A stretch of DNA of 64,000 nt from Isoperla grammatica (GCA_945910005.1 OX246749.1:17184136-17248135), one strand, 5' to 3'; positions 12,100 through 23,807 are shown, numbered from the stretch's first letter. The notes: generated by a model not told the origin, from the sequence alone. A program made the numbers and translations.

Positions 12100-12333
12100 A
12101 TGTTGAACAATTCATGTAACCACAGGATTTTGGTTTTGAGTACGGTTCCTAGGTTTGTGAATGGCGTGATGAAATCATATTCATTTACTATGTTGCGGAG
12201 GCCACTCCACGATGAGCAAACACAATTCAATGTTATGATCGTCTCTGATACTGAGATGCGACGCATTGTGCGCACCGTACCAGATATGAAGGAGAAATTG
12301 GAAGAGTTCATAAGTGACGGACGTGTTATATAG
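12100..12333 (+). CDS. Small unknown protein, copy 2 (77 aa), N-terminus probably frameshifted
   Basis: The frame runs from ATG at 12100 to TAG at 12331-12333. It aligns with copy 1: CNHRILVLSTVPRFVNG against CNHRFRILACFPRIING, VSDTEMRRIV against VSDEEMFELV, and LEEFISDGRVI against LENFIRDGTLF. Upstream, nucleotides 12074-12100 read HNFDAFIGR in another frame, matching HMDSGYFVGR of copy 1. The original N-terminus is therefore present but shifted by one nucleotide just before ATG 12100 and lacks its own ATG. The copy is either a pseudogene or now starts internally. Retention of a full-length downstream frame despite amino-acid divergence hints at past selection. Function unknown. Confidence 0.5.
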   Translation: MLNNSCNHRILVLSTVPRFVNGVMKSYSFTMLRRPLHDEQTQFNVMIVSDTEMRRIVRTVPDMKEKLEEFISDGRVI

Positions 12334-12340
12334 TGAGTAC

Positions 12341-12700
12341 AAAACCTATCGTCTTTTAATATGAACTTAAAGTAACAGCTAATCTAAAAAAATGGTCGTC
12401 CTTCTTTAACGATTTTCACCATAGTCAGTTTGAAGACAGGTTCGGTTGCGTCAGGCACTGCCTAGGTGGTAGCATTCTCGAATATTTTACCTCCCGTGTA
12501 CAAATTAATGTGAAGCTGTATTACAACCGAACCTTCTTCTCCCCATTAGCGGGAGTTGGGTAATGGGTTTTGTTGCTGACAACAGATCAGTACTGTTCGG
12601 GTGTTTGAATCATTATTGGTGATTGCCCGACGCACCTGAGTGTACCTAACCTCCCGAAAGGGATTCCAAATTGTACTAACATAATCGACAAAATAATTTA
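12341..12700. other. No gene seen
   Basis: Non-repetitive sequence downstream of the second small frame. It holds no splice-supported coding region and no recognised repeat. Confidence 0.4.
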
Positions 12701-12724
12701 TATGATGTTCTCGTTCTTCACCCG

Positions 12725-13010
12725 TCTTGGCCCGGGGATGAATAGGTCCAGAGTGACTCGGCTAGTCGTAAGAGGCGACGAAAAGAGATCCTGTTCCTTC
12801 CCTCCCACTGTCCCACTGAATATTTCTACTCCAGCTTGGCTTTGCCCTCCCTTGCTGGACTCTTCTTTTGACGACCCCCGCGATATAGATGGACCTAATT
12901 CGGAAGACGTTATATAATCTAAGCTGTCACGTTCGTCGTTAAACACCACCAATAATATTAATTGGCCCTGCCCACTTTTGCTGGACTCCCGTATGACGAC
13001 CCACGTGACC
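12725..13010 (+). repeat. Dispersed repeat, copy 1 (shared with 23265-23400)
   Basis: GGTCCAGAGTGACTC, the CCTCCC..ACTGTCC block and GCCCTCCCTTGCTGGACTC occur here in the same order and orientation as at 23265-23400. A second partial copy of the end block (GGCCCTGCCCACTTTTGCTG) follows at 12963. It may be the 5' region of a retroposon. No protein motif was found in it. Confidence 0.5.
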
Positions 13011-13128
13011 TACAATGGCTCAGATTCGGATGTGGGTTTTTTCTTCATTATCATCTTCCTCATCTCCATCATCACCCGCTCATCGTCTCGATTAGCCATT
13101 GTTGCACCAATAAGAGACGTATCAAACG

Positions 13129-13470
13129 TTTGGCTGCAGAAAATACCAAATACTACATGAAAACGCAATTTCTAGCACAGGTTTGTACGAGGCTTCAAGC
13201 TGCCTACAGTCGTTTGGCTGCAAAAAATACCAAATTTCATCATGAACTGCAACTTCTAGACAGGGTTGTGCGAGGCTTCAAGTTGCCTAGAATCGTTTGA
13301 TCGAAGAAAATACCAAATACTACATGAAAACGCAACTTCTAGCACAGGTTTGTGCAAGGCTTCAGGCTGTGTACTTTCGTTTAGCTGCAGAAAATACAAA
13401 ATTTCTTCATGAAACCGCAACTTCTAGATTGGGTTGTGCGAGGCTTCAAGCTACGTACAATAGTCTATCA
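13129..13470 (+). repeat. Four-copy ~83-bp tandem repeat
   Basis: The block GTTTGGCTGCAGAAAATACC with CATGAAAACGCAACTTCTAG and GAGGCTTCAAGCT starts near 13129, 13212, 13294 and 13378. Copies differ by about 10-20 %. Short open frames pass through the repeat but differ between copies, so no gene is called. Confidence 0.75.
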
Positions 13471-14710
13471 GTATCACCCGTTTGCGCCAGTTCTCGGTAA
13501 TTGTTTGTTGTCTAAAGGCTGCTTTCACTGCTCGTTACATCCGCTTTCTGTCGTCACTGGGGAGCTCTTTCCATTGGTGTCCGTGTTGGGGCCACGCAAT
13601 GGGCGGGACCAGGTTATCAGCCTATCTATAGTAGGTTTCCCTGGAAGCTGAATGGCTCAGCCCTAGCTCTGGGCTGGTAACCGGACTCGTCCCTAGTTTG
13701 GTCCACTAGTACGCGCACCCCGTGTACCCATGCTGGCAGTTTTCTGGCATTCGAATAGCTCTACTAACCTCCCTCACTTCACGATTCGACTGTTTCTGGG
13801 TCTACCTCATCGTTTGTCTCCCAAGATGAGAACGCAAACCCAACAATATAGTCGCTGCTCGTCGTTTACTCGAGGAAAGGAAAAGCAGGGTTGCCACGAG
13901 GAAGAAAGAAACGGTATTCCCACAATGTAACCTATTGGTAACCTAGACTTGGTCGTCATTCCTTATTTAAATAGTTACGTTTTAATTAAGTTTATCAGAA
14001 GGAAGAGAAGAATATCAGAAGGAGGCGAGAAAATATTCAGTCGTTGAAAAACAAAAAAACATTTATTTGATGTATCGAAGGTTACAAACTCAACTCCTTA
14101 AGTATCATATTTTATGTTTATGTATGTCTCTGTGTAAAATCAATGTTTTCAATCATAATATATTAAAAATATTTTTTATACTCTCAATGTTTCAGTTATT
14201 ATTTCACCCTTTCCATGTATGCTGCTGTTATAAGTGTGACAAATTGTTAGTTTAAACATATTCCAGTAAGATCAACCTATACTTCTCCAGCTAAGTTTAT
14301 TTTCTCCTTTATTTGAAATAAGCTGACCTTAGGATAAATAGATGTAGATTTATGCGTTGGAACAATATCGTACGAGATTTAAATGATGACCAGCTGGTCA
14401 TTGAAGTCAGGAGAAGCTAATGTTTTACAAATCCCGCCCAATTCAAAATATATGTGTAGCCTACAAATTTGAAAAATGTTTTATATAATTATTGTGATGA
14501 AAAATATTACTTTCTATAAGTATTACGATGAATAAAATATGACTTGCTAGAGGAAATGCACGTTTTCATAAGAACAACAATTGGAGGCAAAAGTCGAAAT
14601 TTAAGGTATGAGCTGTTGTCGATAGGGTTAGAAAGTCCCTGGCCTTCCTCACCCCCCAAAATGTATAAAAAATGCATTTTCACCTGAAAGGAGCGTTTAC
14701 TTAATTTAGT
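13471..14710. other. Unassigned sequence, AT-rich in its second half
   Basis: 13.5-13.9 kb is moderately GC-rich and may be part of the repeat family starting at 12725. 13.95-14.7 kb is AT-rich without recognised features. No supported gene. Confidence 0.35.
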
Positions 14711-15534
14711 ATGACACTAATGGGGCTATACATACACAGCCATCTTTCTTATTTAAATATAGTTTGGGGGACGTCTTGCAAATCCAATGTTAACCGCTTG
14801 GCTATTATTCAAAATCGAGCTATTCGTAACATCTTTAACTACCCAAGGGAAATGCATCGCGTTAACATGTACTGTAAAAATAAAATACTGCCACTCCTTA
14901 TCATTCACAAATACCAAACCTTAACTTTTATACATAACATGCTTCATAGCTATTGTAGGACGAATCTAACCTTCCAACTGAACAGGGACACACATACCCA
15001 TTATACCCGTTCTAGAAACAACCTTCACATTAGACATGTCAATACACAAAAGTTTGGAAAAACCAACATTAAACATCAGGGATTTGTTCTCTTTAATAAA
15101 CTACCAACCAAAACTAAAGAACTTGGCAAACTTGCTTTCAAACGGGAAATAAAAAGTACTCTTCTAAAGGATATTGAAGGAGGCATTTAGGTTTCTAGCT
15201 TGACTTCACTACATACAACAAGCATATGCTTGTTGTTATTATGTAAATTTTATTATAAGATGGAATAGGCTAGACCCAGGCCTATGCCTATACGTGCATT
15301 GTATTGTATTGTGCGTACCTATACTTGGATTTAATTTGATGTGTATTGCTGTGTTATTATTGTTATGTCTATTTTATTTTAATAATGTTTACTATTATGT
15401 ATATTTATAAAGGTTTATTAATATTAGTATTTTATCTTATTATGACAACTTATGTATTGTGATACCGCGTACAGTCTTTTATGTATTAGTTTAGTATTAT
15501 TATTATTACGATATGGTGTATTTTTTTTTTATTG

Positions 15535-15583
<49 letters not shown>

Positions 15584-15801
15584 TGTTTTAAGTATTACTA
15601 TAAGCCTAGGTTTATTATTATTATGTATATGTAATTTATAGGTACTATTAATGATAGTAGTATATATAAATATGATAAATAACAATGCATTACTGTGTTG
15701 TTTTGTATTCGTTTTTGTATCTGTATTACCATAAATTGTTAAAGCCACTGTAAAGAGCGAAAGCTCATGCTGGTTAATAAAGAACATACATACATACATA
15801 C
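14711..15801 (+). mobile_element. 5'-truncated LINE: reverse-transcriptase C-terminal region and 3' UTR
   Basis: 14711-15190 is one open frame whose product reads like the region after the RT domain of CR1/Jockey-type non-LTR elements: YLNIVWG, LAIIQNRAIRNIF, LPLLIIHKYQTLTFIHNMLH, then a basic tail ending at TAG. The catalytic RT motifs lie upstream of the truncation and are absent. The 3' UTR ends with AAAGAGCGAAAGCTCATGCT, AATAAAGAA and a short (CATA)n tail at 15785-15801, typical of a LINE terminus. The frame is open over 159 residues, so the insertion is not very old. Confidence 0.75.
15537..15581. repeat. (AT)n microsatellite
   Basis: About 45 bp of uninterrupted AT dinucleotides inside the 3' UTR of the LINE fragment. 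Confidence 0.95.
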
Positions 15802-16303
15802 TCCCATGTTAATGAGAAGCTAATTGAGATAAAGCAAAGTGTTACATGTAGATGAGAAGTGCATCAACACAACTGACCCGTACGAAGCTCCGACTGAGTG
15901 AGTCATCCCTCGCGTGTGACGTAGTCTGCCCTGTGTGGGGCGGGTGATACCCGCATACAGCCATAAAGTGTATTATATTTAAATATTAATACAAAAATAC
16001 ACCTAATGTGAGAAAGAACTGACTAGCTACTTTCAAGTAACGACAAAAGGTGTTATTTAAAAACTTTTTTCAGAAGTTTTGTGATTAATGCTGTTGCGCA
16101 AGAATGTGAATCTGAGGTCGTTGAATCGAACCCCGGCGATGGCAGAGTCTACTATTCCGAGAGTTGATATCATTACCTCTTATCTCCGTCTGAACTCCTG
16201 ATACAATCCTCTTCACAGCGAGCACCGTTTTGCCTGCGAAAATGAGACTTCCTTGGTCTTCACGTTGTGAACGAGACCTCACTGCGAGACCACTGAACAC
16301 TGG

Positions 16304-16664
16304 CAGGGGCGGAACCAGGACCTCTGCAAGGGGCCCCCACTTAGGTGGCGCAGCGCTGGGGGATCTGGGGGGCGTGGCCCCTCAGCTTAGCGCTGCAGGT
16401 AAACATTTTGTGAGGCATTTTTTTCAATGGCGTGTTTTTATGGCTTTAGAGATGGTATTTTTCAATATGTTTTATTTGCAGTTGTGCACTAAAATAGATC
16501 TGGAAGGAGGTAAACTGTGGGAGTTTATAATATACTTTTACAAATACACTTATTCACACACAATTCACTTTTTCATTATGGAAAAAACTTACCTTTTCAA
16601 GAAACAAGGGGGGGGGGCGATCGCCCATACCACCCCCCCCCCCCCCCCCCTGGATCCGCCAATG
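16304..16664. mobile_element. hAT-type MITE, 361 bp, with 8-bp target duplication
   Basis: The left end is CAGGGGCGGAACCAG and the reverse complement of the right end is CATTGGCGGATCCAG: 15-bp imperfect inverted repeats with three mismatches. The flanks carry a perfect 8-bp direct repeat AACACTGG at 16296-16303 and 16665-16672. An 8-bp duplication plus CA...TG ends points to the hAT superfamily. The interior is non-coding and includes G and C homopolymer runs near the right end (16609-16651). Confidence 0.85.
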
Positions 16665-17029
16665 AACACTGGGAGAACTACTGGGTTTGAATTCAAAGTC
16701 GGCCCCTACACCTAGGGGCACCCATTGTTGCTATGAATTTGGTTTCTATATGAGAAATAACATGCATGAAAATGTTACCTTGGTAACAACGGGCGCCCTA
16801 AGCTCTGTAAGGGACGACTATGAATCGTCTAACCACGAATCCTAGGCAAACCAAAACATATTCTATGAGTACACTGTGCCGCATATCTAATAAAATGGTA
16901 TATTTGACATTTGTATTATTTTTGACCATATGACTCCATTTAAATATAACCATTTTCTCCAATATGGCGTATTTCAAAACCTCGATTTTCCCCACGAAAG
17001 ACATTCAAATCCAATCACTAGCCTGTAAT

Positions 17030-18245
17030 ACATCAATGAGCACGGATTATTTTTTACGGTCAAAGGACTCGTTGCCAAAAACGTTTTGCTGGTCATGAGT
17101 ATAATACTGCGAATACAAGCTATGCCATGCCATACATTGCGACCAGTGAGCTTTGTACCAATGTAAGCGTTGCAAGTACCATCGGGTGGCATGGCGCATA
17201 CATGTTCAAGGTCTAGGGTTCGAGACCAGTTACGATCACTCTTTTTTGCATCTATTTTAAAAAGACAAGGTGTGACCTTGGGATTTCTTGGAGTTTTTAG
17301 ACTTGGTCGCAGAACGAATTCAATTTTTTTTTATATTTATAGCTTTTATCATCAGATTGTATTCTTGGCAACTTTGTGAATCCAGAGTTTATAAATCCAT
17401 CCATATTTTGAGTTACAATGACAGTTAGAATGAAGCTAGTAGAATATTCATAATTTTTTACGGCCAAACTCTTCGTTTCCGCAAAAAACGGTTTACATTT
17501 TTGAAATCACGAGATCAATATCTATTGAAATAGATTTTAAAAAGTCAGTGTTGATTTTGGTTTTTTGAGAAAACTAAAGCCTTAGTTGCAAAACGGCCTC
17601 TGAATTGTTTTGCAATTTTCATAATTTTTATCGTCAAATCGTATCCTTGGCTACTTTTTGAATCCAAAGAGACCATCAGTTCGTAAATCACATCCATAAT
17701 TGGAGTTTCAATTACAATAACAACATTCCGGTAGAAAATTCAATATTTTTTTACAGACAAACGGTACGTTTCCGCCAAAAACTGTTTTCCGTTTTGCGAT
17801 TTCGTGTTCAAGAAACGGCTGCAATTTTTTTTTCAAATTTTTCATAGTTTTTATCATCAGATCGTATTTTTGGAAACTTTGTGGATCCAGAGAGACCATC
17901 AGTTTGTCACAATTACAATAAGAATGAAGCGAGTAGCATATTAATTACTTTTTTACGGCCAAACTCTTCGTTTCCGCAAAAAAACAGTTTACAGTCTTGC
18001 ATTCACGAGATCAATATCTATCGAATTAGATTTTAAAGAGACAAAGTGTTTATTTTTTATTTTGGAGAAGACTATAATATAGCCTTGGTTGCAAAAGGGC
18101 CTCAGAACTTGTTTTGCAATTTTCAGAGTTTTTATCATCAGATCGTATTCTAGGATACTTTATGAATCCAAAGAGACAAATCAGTTCGTAAATCCATCCA
18201 TATTTGGACTTACAATTTTCAAAACAATATTCAGATAGCTCATTA
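17030..18245. repeat. Diverged tandem repeat, ~200-400 bp units, about four copies
   Basis: TTTTTTACGGCCAAACTCTTCG-like blocks recur near 17050, 17456, 17750 and 17948, each followed by a CGCAAAAAACNGTTT stretch. TTTATCATCAGATCGTATTCT-like and AATCCAAAGAGACCATCAG-like blocks recur near 17345, 17630, 17850 and 18130. Units differ by deletions. No coding region is supported. Confidence 0.6.
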
Positions 18246-18308
18246 AACATTTCCCGGCTAACCGTTTACGCAAGTCAAACATAAACGTTTCTTATATAGA
18301 CTAGGAAT

Positions 18309-19515
18309 GTTGTCACGCTGACTTATGGCTACGTAAACAAGCTGGAGAGCTGGGGGGTGGGCGGTAGACTGGCACAAAGGTTGTCACGCTGACTTATGGC
18401 TACGTAAACAAGCTGGAGAGCTGGGGGGTGGGTGGTAGGCTGGCACAAAGGTTGTCACGCCGACTTTAGGCTACGTAAACAAGCTGGAGAGCTGGGGGGT
18501 GGGTGGTAGACTGGCACAAAGGTTGTCACGCCGACTTTAGGCTACGTAAACAAGCTGGAGAGCTGGGGGGTGGGTGGTAGACTGGCACAAAGGTTGTCAC
18601 GCCGACTTTAGGCTACGTAAACAAGCTGGAGAGCTGGGGGGTGGGTGGTAGACTGGCACAAAGGTTGTCACGCCGACTTTAGGCTACGTAAACAAGCTGG
18701 AGAGCTGGGGGGTGGGTGGTAGACTGGCACAAAGGTTGTCACGCCGACTTTAGGCTACGTAAACAAGCTGGAGAGCTGGGGGGTGGGTGGTAGACTGGCA
18801 CAAAGGTTGTCACGCCGACTTTAGGCTACGTAAACAAGCTGGAGAGCTGGGGGGTGGGTGGTAGACTGGCACAAAGGTTGTCACGCCGACTTTAGGCTAC
18901 GTAAACAAGCTGGAGAGCTGGGGGGTGGGTGGTAGACTGGCACAAAGGTTGTCACGCCGACTTTAGGCTACGTAAACAAGCTGGAGAGCTGGGGGGTGGG
19001 TGGTAGACTGGCACAAAGGTTGTCACGCCGACTTTAGGCTACGTAAACAAGCTGGAGAGCTGGGGGGTGGGTGGTAGACTGGCACAAAGGTTGTCACGCC
19101 GACTTTAGGCTACGTAAACAAGCTGGAGAGCTGGGGGGTGGGTGGTAGACTGGCACAAAGGTTGTCACGCCGACTTTAGGCTACGTAAACAAGCTGGAGA
19201 GCTGGGGGGTGGGTGGTAGACTGGCACAAAGGTTGTCACGCCGACTTTAGGCTACGTAAACAAGCTGGAGAGCTGGGGGGTGGGTGGTAGACTGGCACAA
19301 AGGTTGTCACGCCGACTTTAGGCTACGTAAACAAGCTGGAGAGCTGGGGGGTGGGTGGTAGACTGGCACAAAGGTTGTCACGCCGACTTTAGGCTACGTA
19401 AACAAGCTGGAGAGCTGGGGGGTGGGTGGTAGACTGGCACAAAGGTTGTCACGCCGACTTTAGGCTACGTAAACAAGCTGGAGAGCTGGGGGGTGGGTGG
19501 TAGACTGGCACAAAG
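18309..19515 (+). repeat. 71-bp minisatellite, exactly 17 copies
   Basis: The unit begins GTTGTCACGCCGACTTTAGG, passes through TACGTAAACAAGCTGGAGAG and ends GTGGTAGACTGGCACAAAG. 17 x 71 = 1207 bp fills the interval exactly. Units 1 and 2 are variants (CGCTGACTTATGG); units 3-17 appear essentially identical. There is no open frame across units, since 71 is not a multiple of three. Homogeneity points to recent expansion. Confidence 0.95.
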
Positions 19516-19633
19516 GTTGTCCGCGGCGAAGTCAGCGATAGGTTGGCTCCACCTGTTTAGTCTACCCTGTAGTACGGGTAAGACAAGATGGAAAGTCGGG
19601 GGGAAACAGGAAGTCCCCGGCTCTTATACATAG

Positions 19634-19716
<83 letters not shown>
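19634..19716. repeat. (AAT)n microsatellite, tail of the minus-strand LINE
   Basis: About 83 bp of AAT repeats directly abut the 3' end of the minus-strand LINE. On that strand it reads (ATT)n and is the element's simple-repeat tail. Confidence 0.85.
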
Positions 19717-19717
<1 letters not shown>

Positions 19718-20004
19718 TTAATAAAAATGTTCTTTATTTTAGCTGCACTAGCTACTACATTACATTATTAACAATTATTAACAAACTGGACAATAATATG
19801 GCATCCATTACACACAACTCATGTACAGAATACAGATAAAATTATGCAAATTCATTGTCAACAAAGGTGGCACACACACCTTTAAAAGTATTCAGCGAGT
19901 ATCTTAAAACATCATCTCTTGTCATCTTGTTTTCAACATTTTATTAAACAATATAAAACCTGAAGAAAATAAGGATTTTTGTGACTTTGTCTTATTTTTA
20001 CGTG

Positions 20005-22870
20005 TCACAACTTACATGCTACTTTCTCTTGTATCGGGGGAGTGCGTAGGAAATTAACCGGCCCATTCCGTCGTACTTTCTTGTAAATAAATATCAAAAC
20101 ACTCATAGCTATTTTTTGTTCAATACTTTGCCAATTCAACATTTCTAACAACACTTTAATGGGGGTTCTTCTATTACACCGCAGTACTACCCGCATGCCA
20201 CGATTTTGAAGCTTTTGAAGCACATACATGTCCTTATTAAAAATACCCCACAATACAGTTGAACAATAAATAATATGTGGCATAATAAAAGTTTTAAAAA
20301 TAAGATTTGTCACCTAAAGTGAGAGATCCTTCGCAATTCTCGTCAAAAAACCAAGCTTTTTATTTATACAATCAATATGGCGAGTAAAAGTCAGATGTTC
20401 ATCAATAATTACCCTTAAGTACTCAAACTCATTTACAATTACTAGTTTCTCACCTTCAATACATACAAACACATCCTCCAACTGAGTACTATTAACAATT
20501 GAATTTTTTTTTTCCTGTGATGATGCTAGTAACATACATTTAGTTTTGGTGACATTAAGTTTTAGCTTATTTCTTTTTAACCAGTCACTAACTTGAGCCA
20601 ACGCTTCGTTAAGTATAGCACATGCTTCCTCATAGGAACATCCCGAAACAGATATCAGAGTGTCATCAGCAAATAAATTCTCAAAGACATTCCTAACACA
20701 CTTTGGTAAATCATGTATATATATAATAAACAATGAAGACCCCAGGACAGATCCTTGAGGCACTCCATAGTCATTGATTTTATCTGGGATTTTGTCCTTT
20801 GAACTTAACATATTGTTTTGAGTTTTCTATTATTAAGATAACATTGGATCCACTTTAAAACAGATGCCCTTCACACCATACGCTTCAAGTTTATTTAATA
20901 AAATCTTCCTATCGATCGTTTCAAAGGCTCTTTTAAAATCTAAAAAAAACAGCCAATATCACTTTATTTTTATCCAAATCCTCCTTCCATTTGGACAATA
21001 TTAACTGCAAGGCCGTTTCACATGAAAATTTCTTTCTAAAACCAGATTGATTTTCAAATAACAATTTATTTCGGTCAAAAAATGCTTGAAGCTGCTTATG
21101 TACAACAAGTTCCATTATTTTTTCAAATATTGCTAACACATTAATGGGTCTATATTCAGTTGCCAACTTTGTATTAATTACTTTCTGAATTGGAATAAGT
21201 TTTGATGTTTTCCACGTTTCAGGAAAAACACCAGCATCTAGTGAACTATTAATAACGTTAAGTAGAGGCATACCAGTAGTACTTAAAGTTTCTTTAAAAA
21301 ACCGAGAAGATAGACCATCCTTTTTTTCTTTTTTGCTATCTAGACTGTTAACTATAGTTTTCAATTCAGAAATAGTAACTGGCTCGAATTTGTCCCAGAT
21401 CTCAATATTTTGGCCGTACTCCGAATCTGCGATTACAATAGGCTCCGCAGGATTGGGTATGCTATCCACAATCTCTTTTATGCTACTTATAAAATAATCA
21501 TTAAAATTATCAGATTTGCTATCATATTTGGCATTTTCAAACTCTACATTATCATTCATACATCATTTAGTTTTAGTTTTAACAATCGTTTTAAGGGTCT
21601 TCCACATATGTGGAGGATCTTTATAACAATGCTCAAGTTTCAAATCATAATATAATTTCTTCTGTTCCCTAAGCGTGTTTACAAATATGTTTCTCTGAAT
21701 TTTATAATCATTCCTATCCGACAACATATCAGTGATGCTCTCTTGTACGCTTTGTCTCTTAATCGTTGGGCCTCTAATAGATTAAAATTCCACCATGGTT
21801 TTATTTTTTCAATTTGAGTAACTTTGATCTCTTTTTCGGGTGCAATTTCATTTATGCAATCAGATAAATTTAAAACAAAAGTTTCAGCCAATACCTGTAC
21901 ACTACTATTTTCATACTTCCAGTTTTTGTTATCAACTTCATAATAATTTCATCAAAATCTCCCTGAGTCAATGTTTTTCTCTTTAATATTGTTTCAACTA
22001 GGTCTAACTTATTTCTACCATTATGAAAATGGTTCAAAGTCAACTCATCACTCACACTTATAATTCTATGATCACTTATTTTAGGTTCATCAAGCATCTT
22101 CACTTCCACGTTGCTAGCACCGTTCACAATCACATAATCAATCAAAGTCCTACTTTTAAAGAGGACTCAAAACTAACATAGATAGCGCTGCTAAGCAACC
22201 TCCTTTCAGCACCATTGATGAATAATAACAATAAAACAACAATGAAAATTGACAGCTAAACCACTCTTAATAGACGTTTATTTTCTTGCCACCAGAATGC
22301 ATCTAGTCTATTTTGAGTGCTCTTTACTCCTTAACTAATTGTTTGAATCCGTATTGTTGAAACACACGAATCATTCTGTTTGCATATACACATTCAACAT
22401 TTTTTAAGTTAACAATAAAGTCGCCTACTATTACAATCTTTCCATTTGTGTCACATATTCGCTCCCACCAACATTCTACAAACTCCATGAATTGGGCTTT
22501 ACTGTTACCTACTAGATGAGTTATACACAACGTAGTATCTGCACTTCACAATCCTATTCGTTACATTTATACCCAATACCCACACTTTCATGTCCACCTG
22601 GACTCGTTCAATCACTTCATACTTCATATCATTTCTTATAAACATTGCAACCCCGCCCGTGAATTGGCTATTAGAATCAACCCTTTCTAACTTATACCCG
22701 TTCACCATCATCAATGATGTCTGTAAGGTGGGTCTCTGCTAAGCACAAAAGCATATGTTGTCTGTCCTGCAACAACTTCACGATTTCTTTGAAATGATGA
22801 TCACACCCTACACTCTGCACATTGCAGTATACGACCTCGTGTGACAGTAACTTACTTTGATAAGAAACAG
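20005..22870 (-). pseudogene. LINE ORF2 remnant: endonuclease plus reverse transcriptase
   Basis: The endonuclease begins near 22835 (NVQSVG, then LLCLAETHLTD), continues with GGVAMFIRND (near 22640) and IVIVGDFIVN (near 22430), and ends with IDYVIVNGAS and SDHRIISV (near 22100). The RT domain follows: FKETLSTTGMPLLNVINSSL, KLIPIQK, YRPINVL, QSGFRKKFSCETAL (21559-20933), then YGVPQGSVLG, the catalytic FADDTLISV, and LKLNVTKTKCML (20811-20314). The post-RT region (YCSTVLWG, LQNRGMRVV) is at 20313-20005. Breaks seen: a frameshift after KVILAVF near 20940, an in-frame TAG at 20311-20313, and a MITE between the endonuclease parts. The FADD motif is intact. The role was target-site nicking and reverse transcription; now inactive. 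Confidence 0.8.
22159..22324. mobile_element. 166-bp MITE with TA target duplication, inserted in LINE ORF2
   Basis: The left end AAGAGGACTCAAAACTA and the reverse complement of the right end AAGAGCACTCAAAATA form about 16-bp inverted repeats. TA flanks both sides (22157-22158 and 22325-22326). It interrupts the LINE endonuclease reading frame. The TA duplication suggests a Tc1/mariner-type origin. Confidence 0.65.
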
Positions 22871-22929
22871 TATTAGTATACCGTAATTGCTATAAGTCCA
22901 CCTTTTGAAGTTCAGATTATACTAAGCGC

Positions 22930-23194
22930 TTGTAGGCTGGGCACTCGTCATGTTTACAGTCTATCTTGAGGTTCATCGACTCGTTGGCCCCACTACAGTT
23001 GCCACGTCACTCGTACACACCGAGTATTTATGAGGGCCGCCACAATACCCACACACTACATCACGACGACATTCTTTAGCATAGTGACCGAAACCTTGAC
23101 ACTTATAACAACGTTTAATGTAAATATAGTCTTTCACATGACATGTTAAGTTTATCACCACTAAGAAGCATCCTTCTCGTTTTAGGGGCACCAT
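22930..23194 (-). pseudogene. LINE ORF1 remnant with zinc knuckles
   Basis: The minus-strand frame contains CYKCQGFGHYAKEC (CX2CX4HX4C), then CGYCGGPHKYSVC, and out of frame downstream a third knuckle-like CKHDECPAYK. This set of three is typical of the C-terminal end of Jockey-group ORF1 (Gag-like, RNA-binding) proteins. The N-terminal part is not recognisable. Confidence 0.7.
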
Positions 23195-23264
23195 GACACG
23201 TTAAACAAACATTCATATTGTTCAACAACTCTGTCGATTGATTTCTGCCATTGTACAACAATAT

Positions 23265-23400
23265 CGGCCCGTCTGGGTCCAGAGTGACTCTGCTAATGAA
23301 AGGACAAGCTCCCCCCCCCCCCCCCCCCACTGTCCTCCCGTTTGGCCCTGCCCTCCCTTGCTGGACTCCCCTTATGATGGCCCCCGTGATGTGTAATGAA
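23265..23400 (+). repeat. Dispersed repeat, copy 2 (shared with 12725-13010)
   Basis: Contains GGTCCAGAGTGACTC, a run of about 18 C near 23311-23328, GGCCCTGCCCTCCCTTGCTG and GACTCCCCTTATGATGG. Same order and orientation as at 12725. It borders the 5' side of the minus-strand LINE. Confidence 0.5.
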
Positions 23401-23650
23401 AAAAATGTGTTAAAGCAAAATATTCTGTAGTAAACAATGCTCCTAAGTGATTGCACTATTGCCAATAGATAAAATAACTTTACCCGCTGCCTAGGGTTGG
23501 GTGTCCCCCTCTCATGTTCTGTTCAACATTGAATTGTCCTTCGACGGGGACTATTTGCTCGTCAACGCAAATACCTCTTTCCGTCTCCAGTTGTATACAA
23601 CGTTCTCTTACAGCGTCGTATGTCGGGCGAACTTTATACATCCGATCAGT

Positions 23651-23682
<32 letters not shown>

Positions 23683-23683
23683 A

Positions 23684-23806
<123 letters not shown>

Positions 23807-23807
23807 A

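Larger units (their letters stand above)
19718..23200 (-). mobile_element. Degenerate Jockey-like non-LTR retrotransposon
   Basis: Read on the minus strand, the order is ORF1 zinc knuckles (about 23130-22930), endonuclease, reverse transcriptase, then a 3' UTR ending in a simple-repeat tail. That order and the ORF1 CCHC knuckles fit the Jockey group. Frameshifts, an in-frame stop and a MITE insertion at 22159-22324 make it inactive. The 5' end is not clear. Confidence 0.8.

Noticed and set aside
16230..16715. 161-codon frame across the hAT MITE
   Set aside because: It spans both target duplications and homopolymer runs and shows no protein motif; the inverted-repeat element explains the sequence better.
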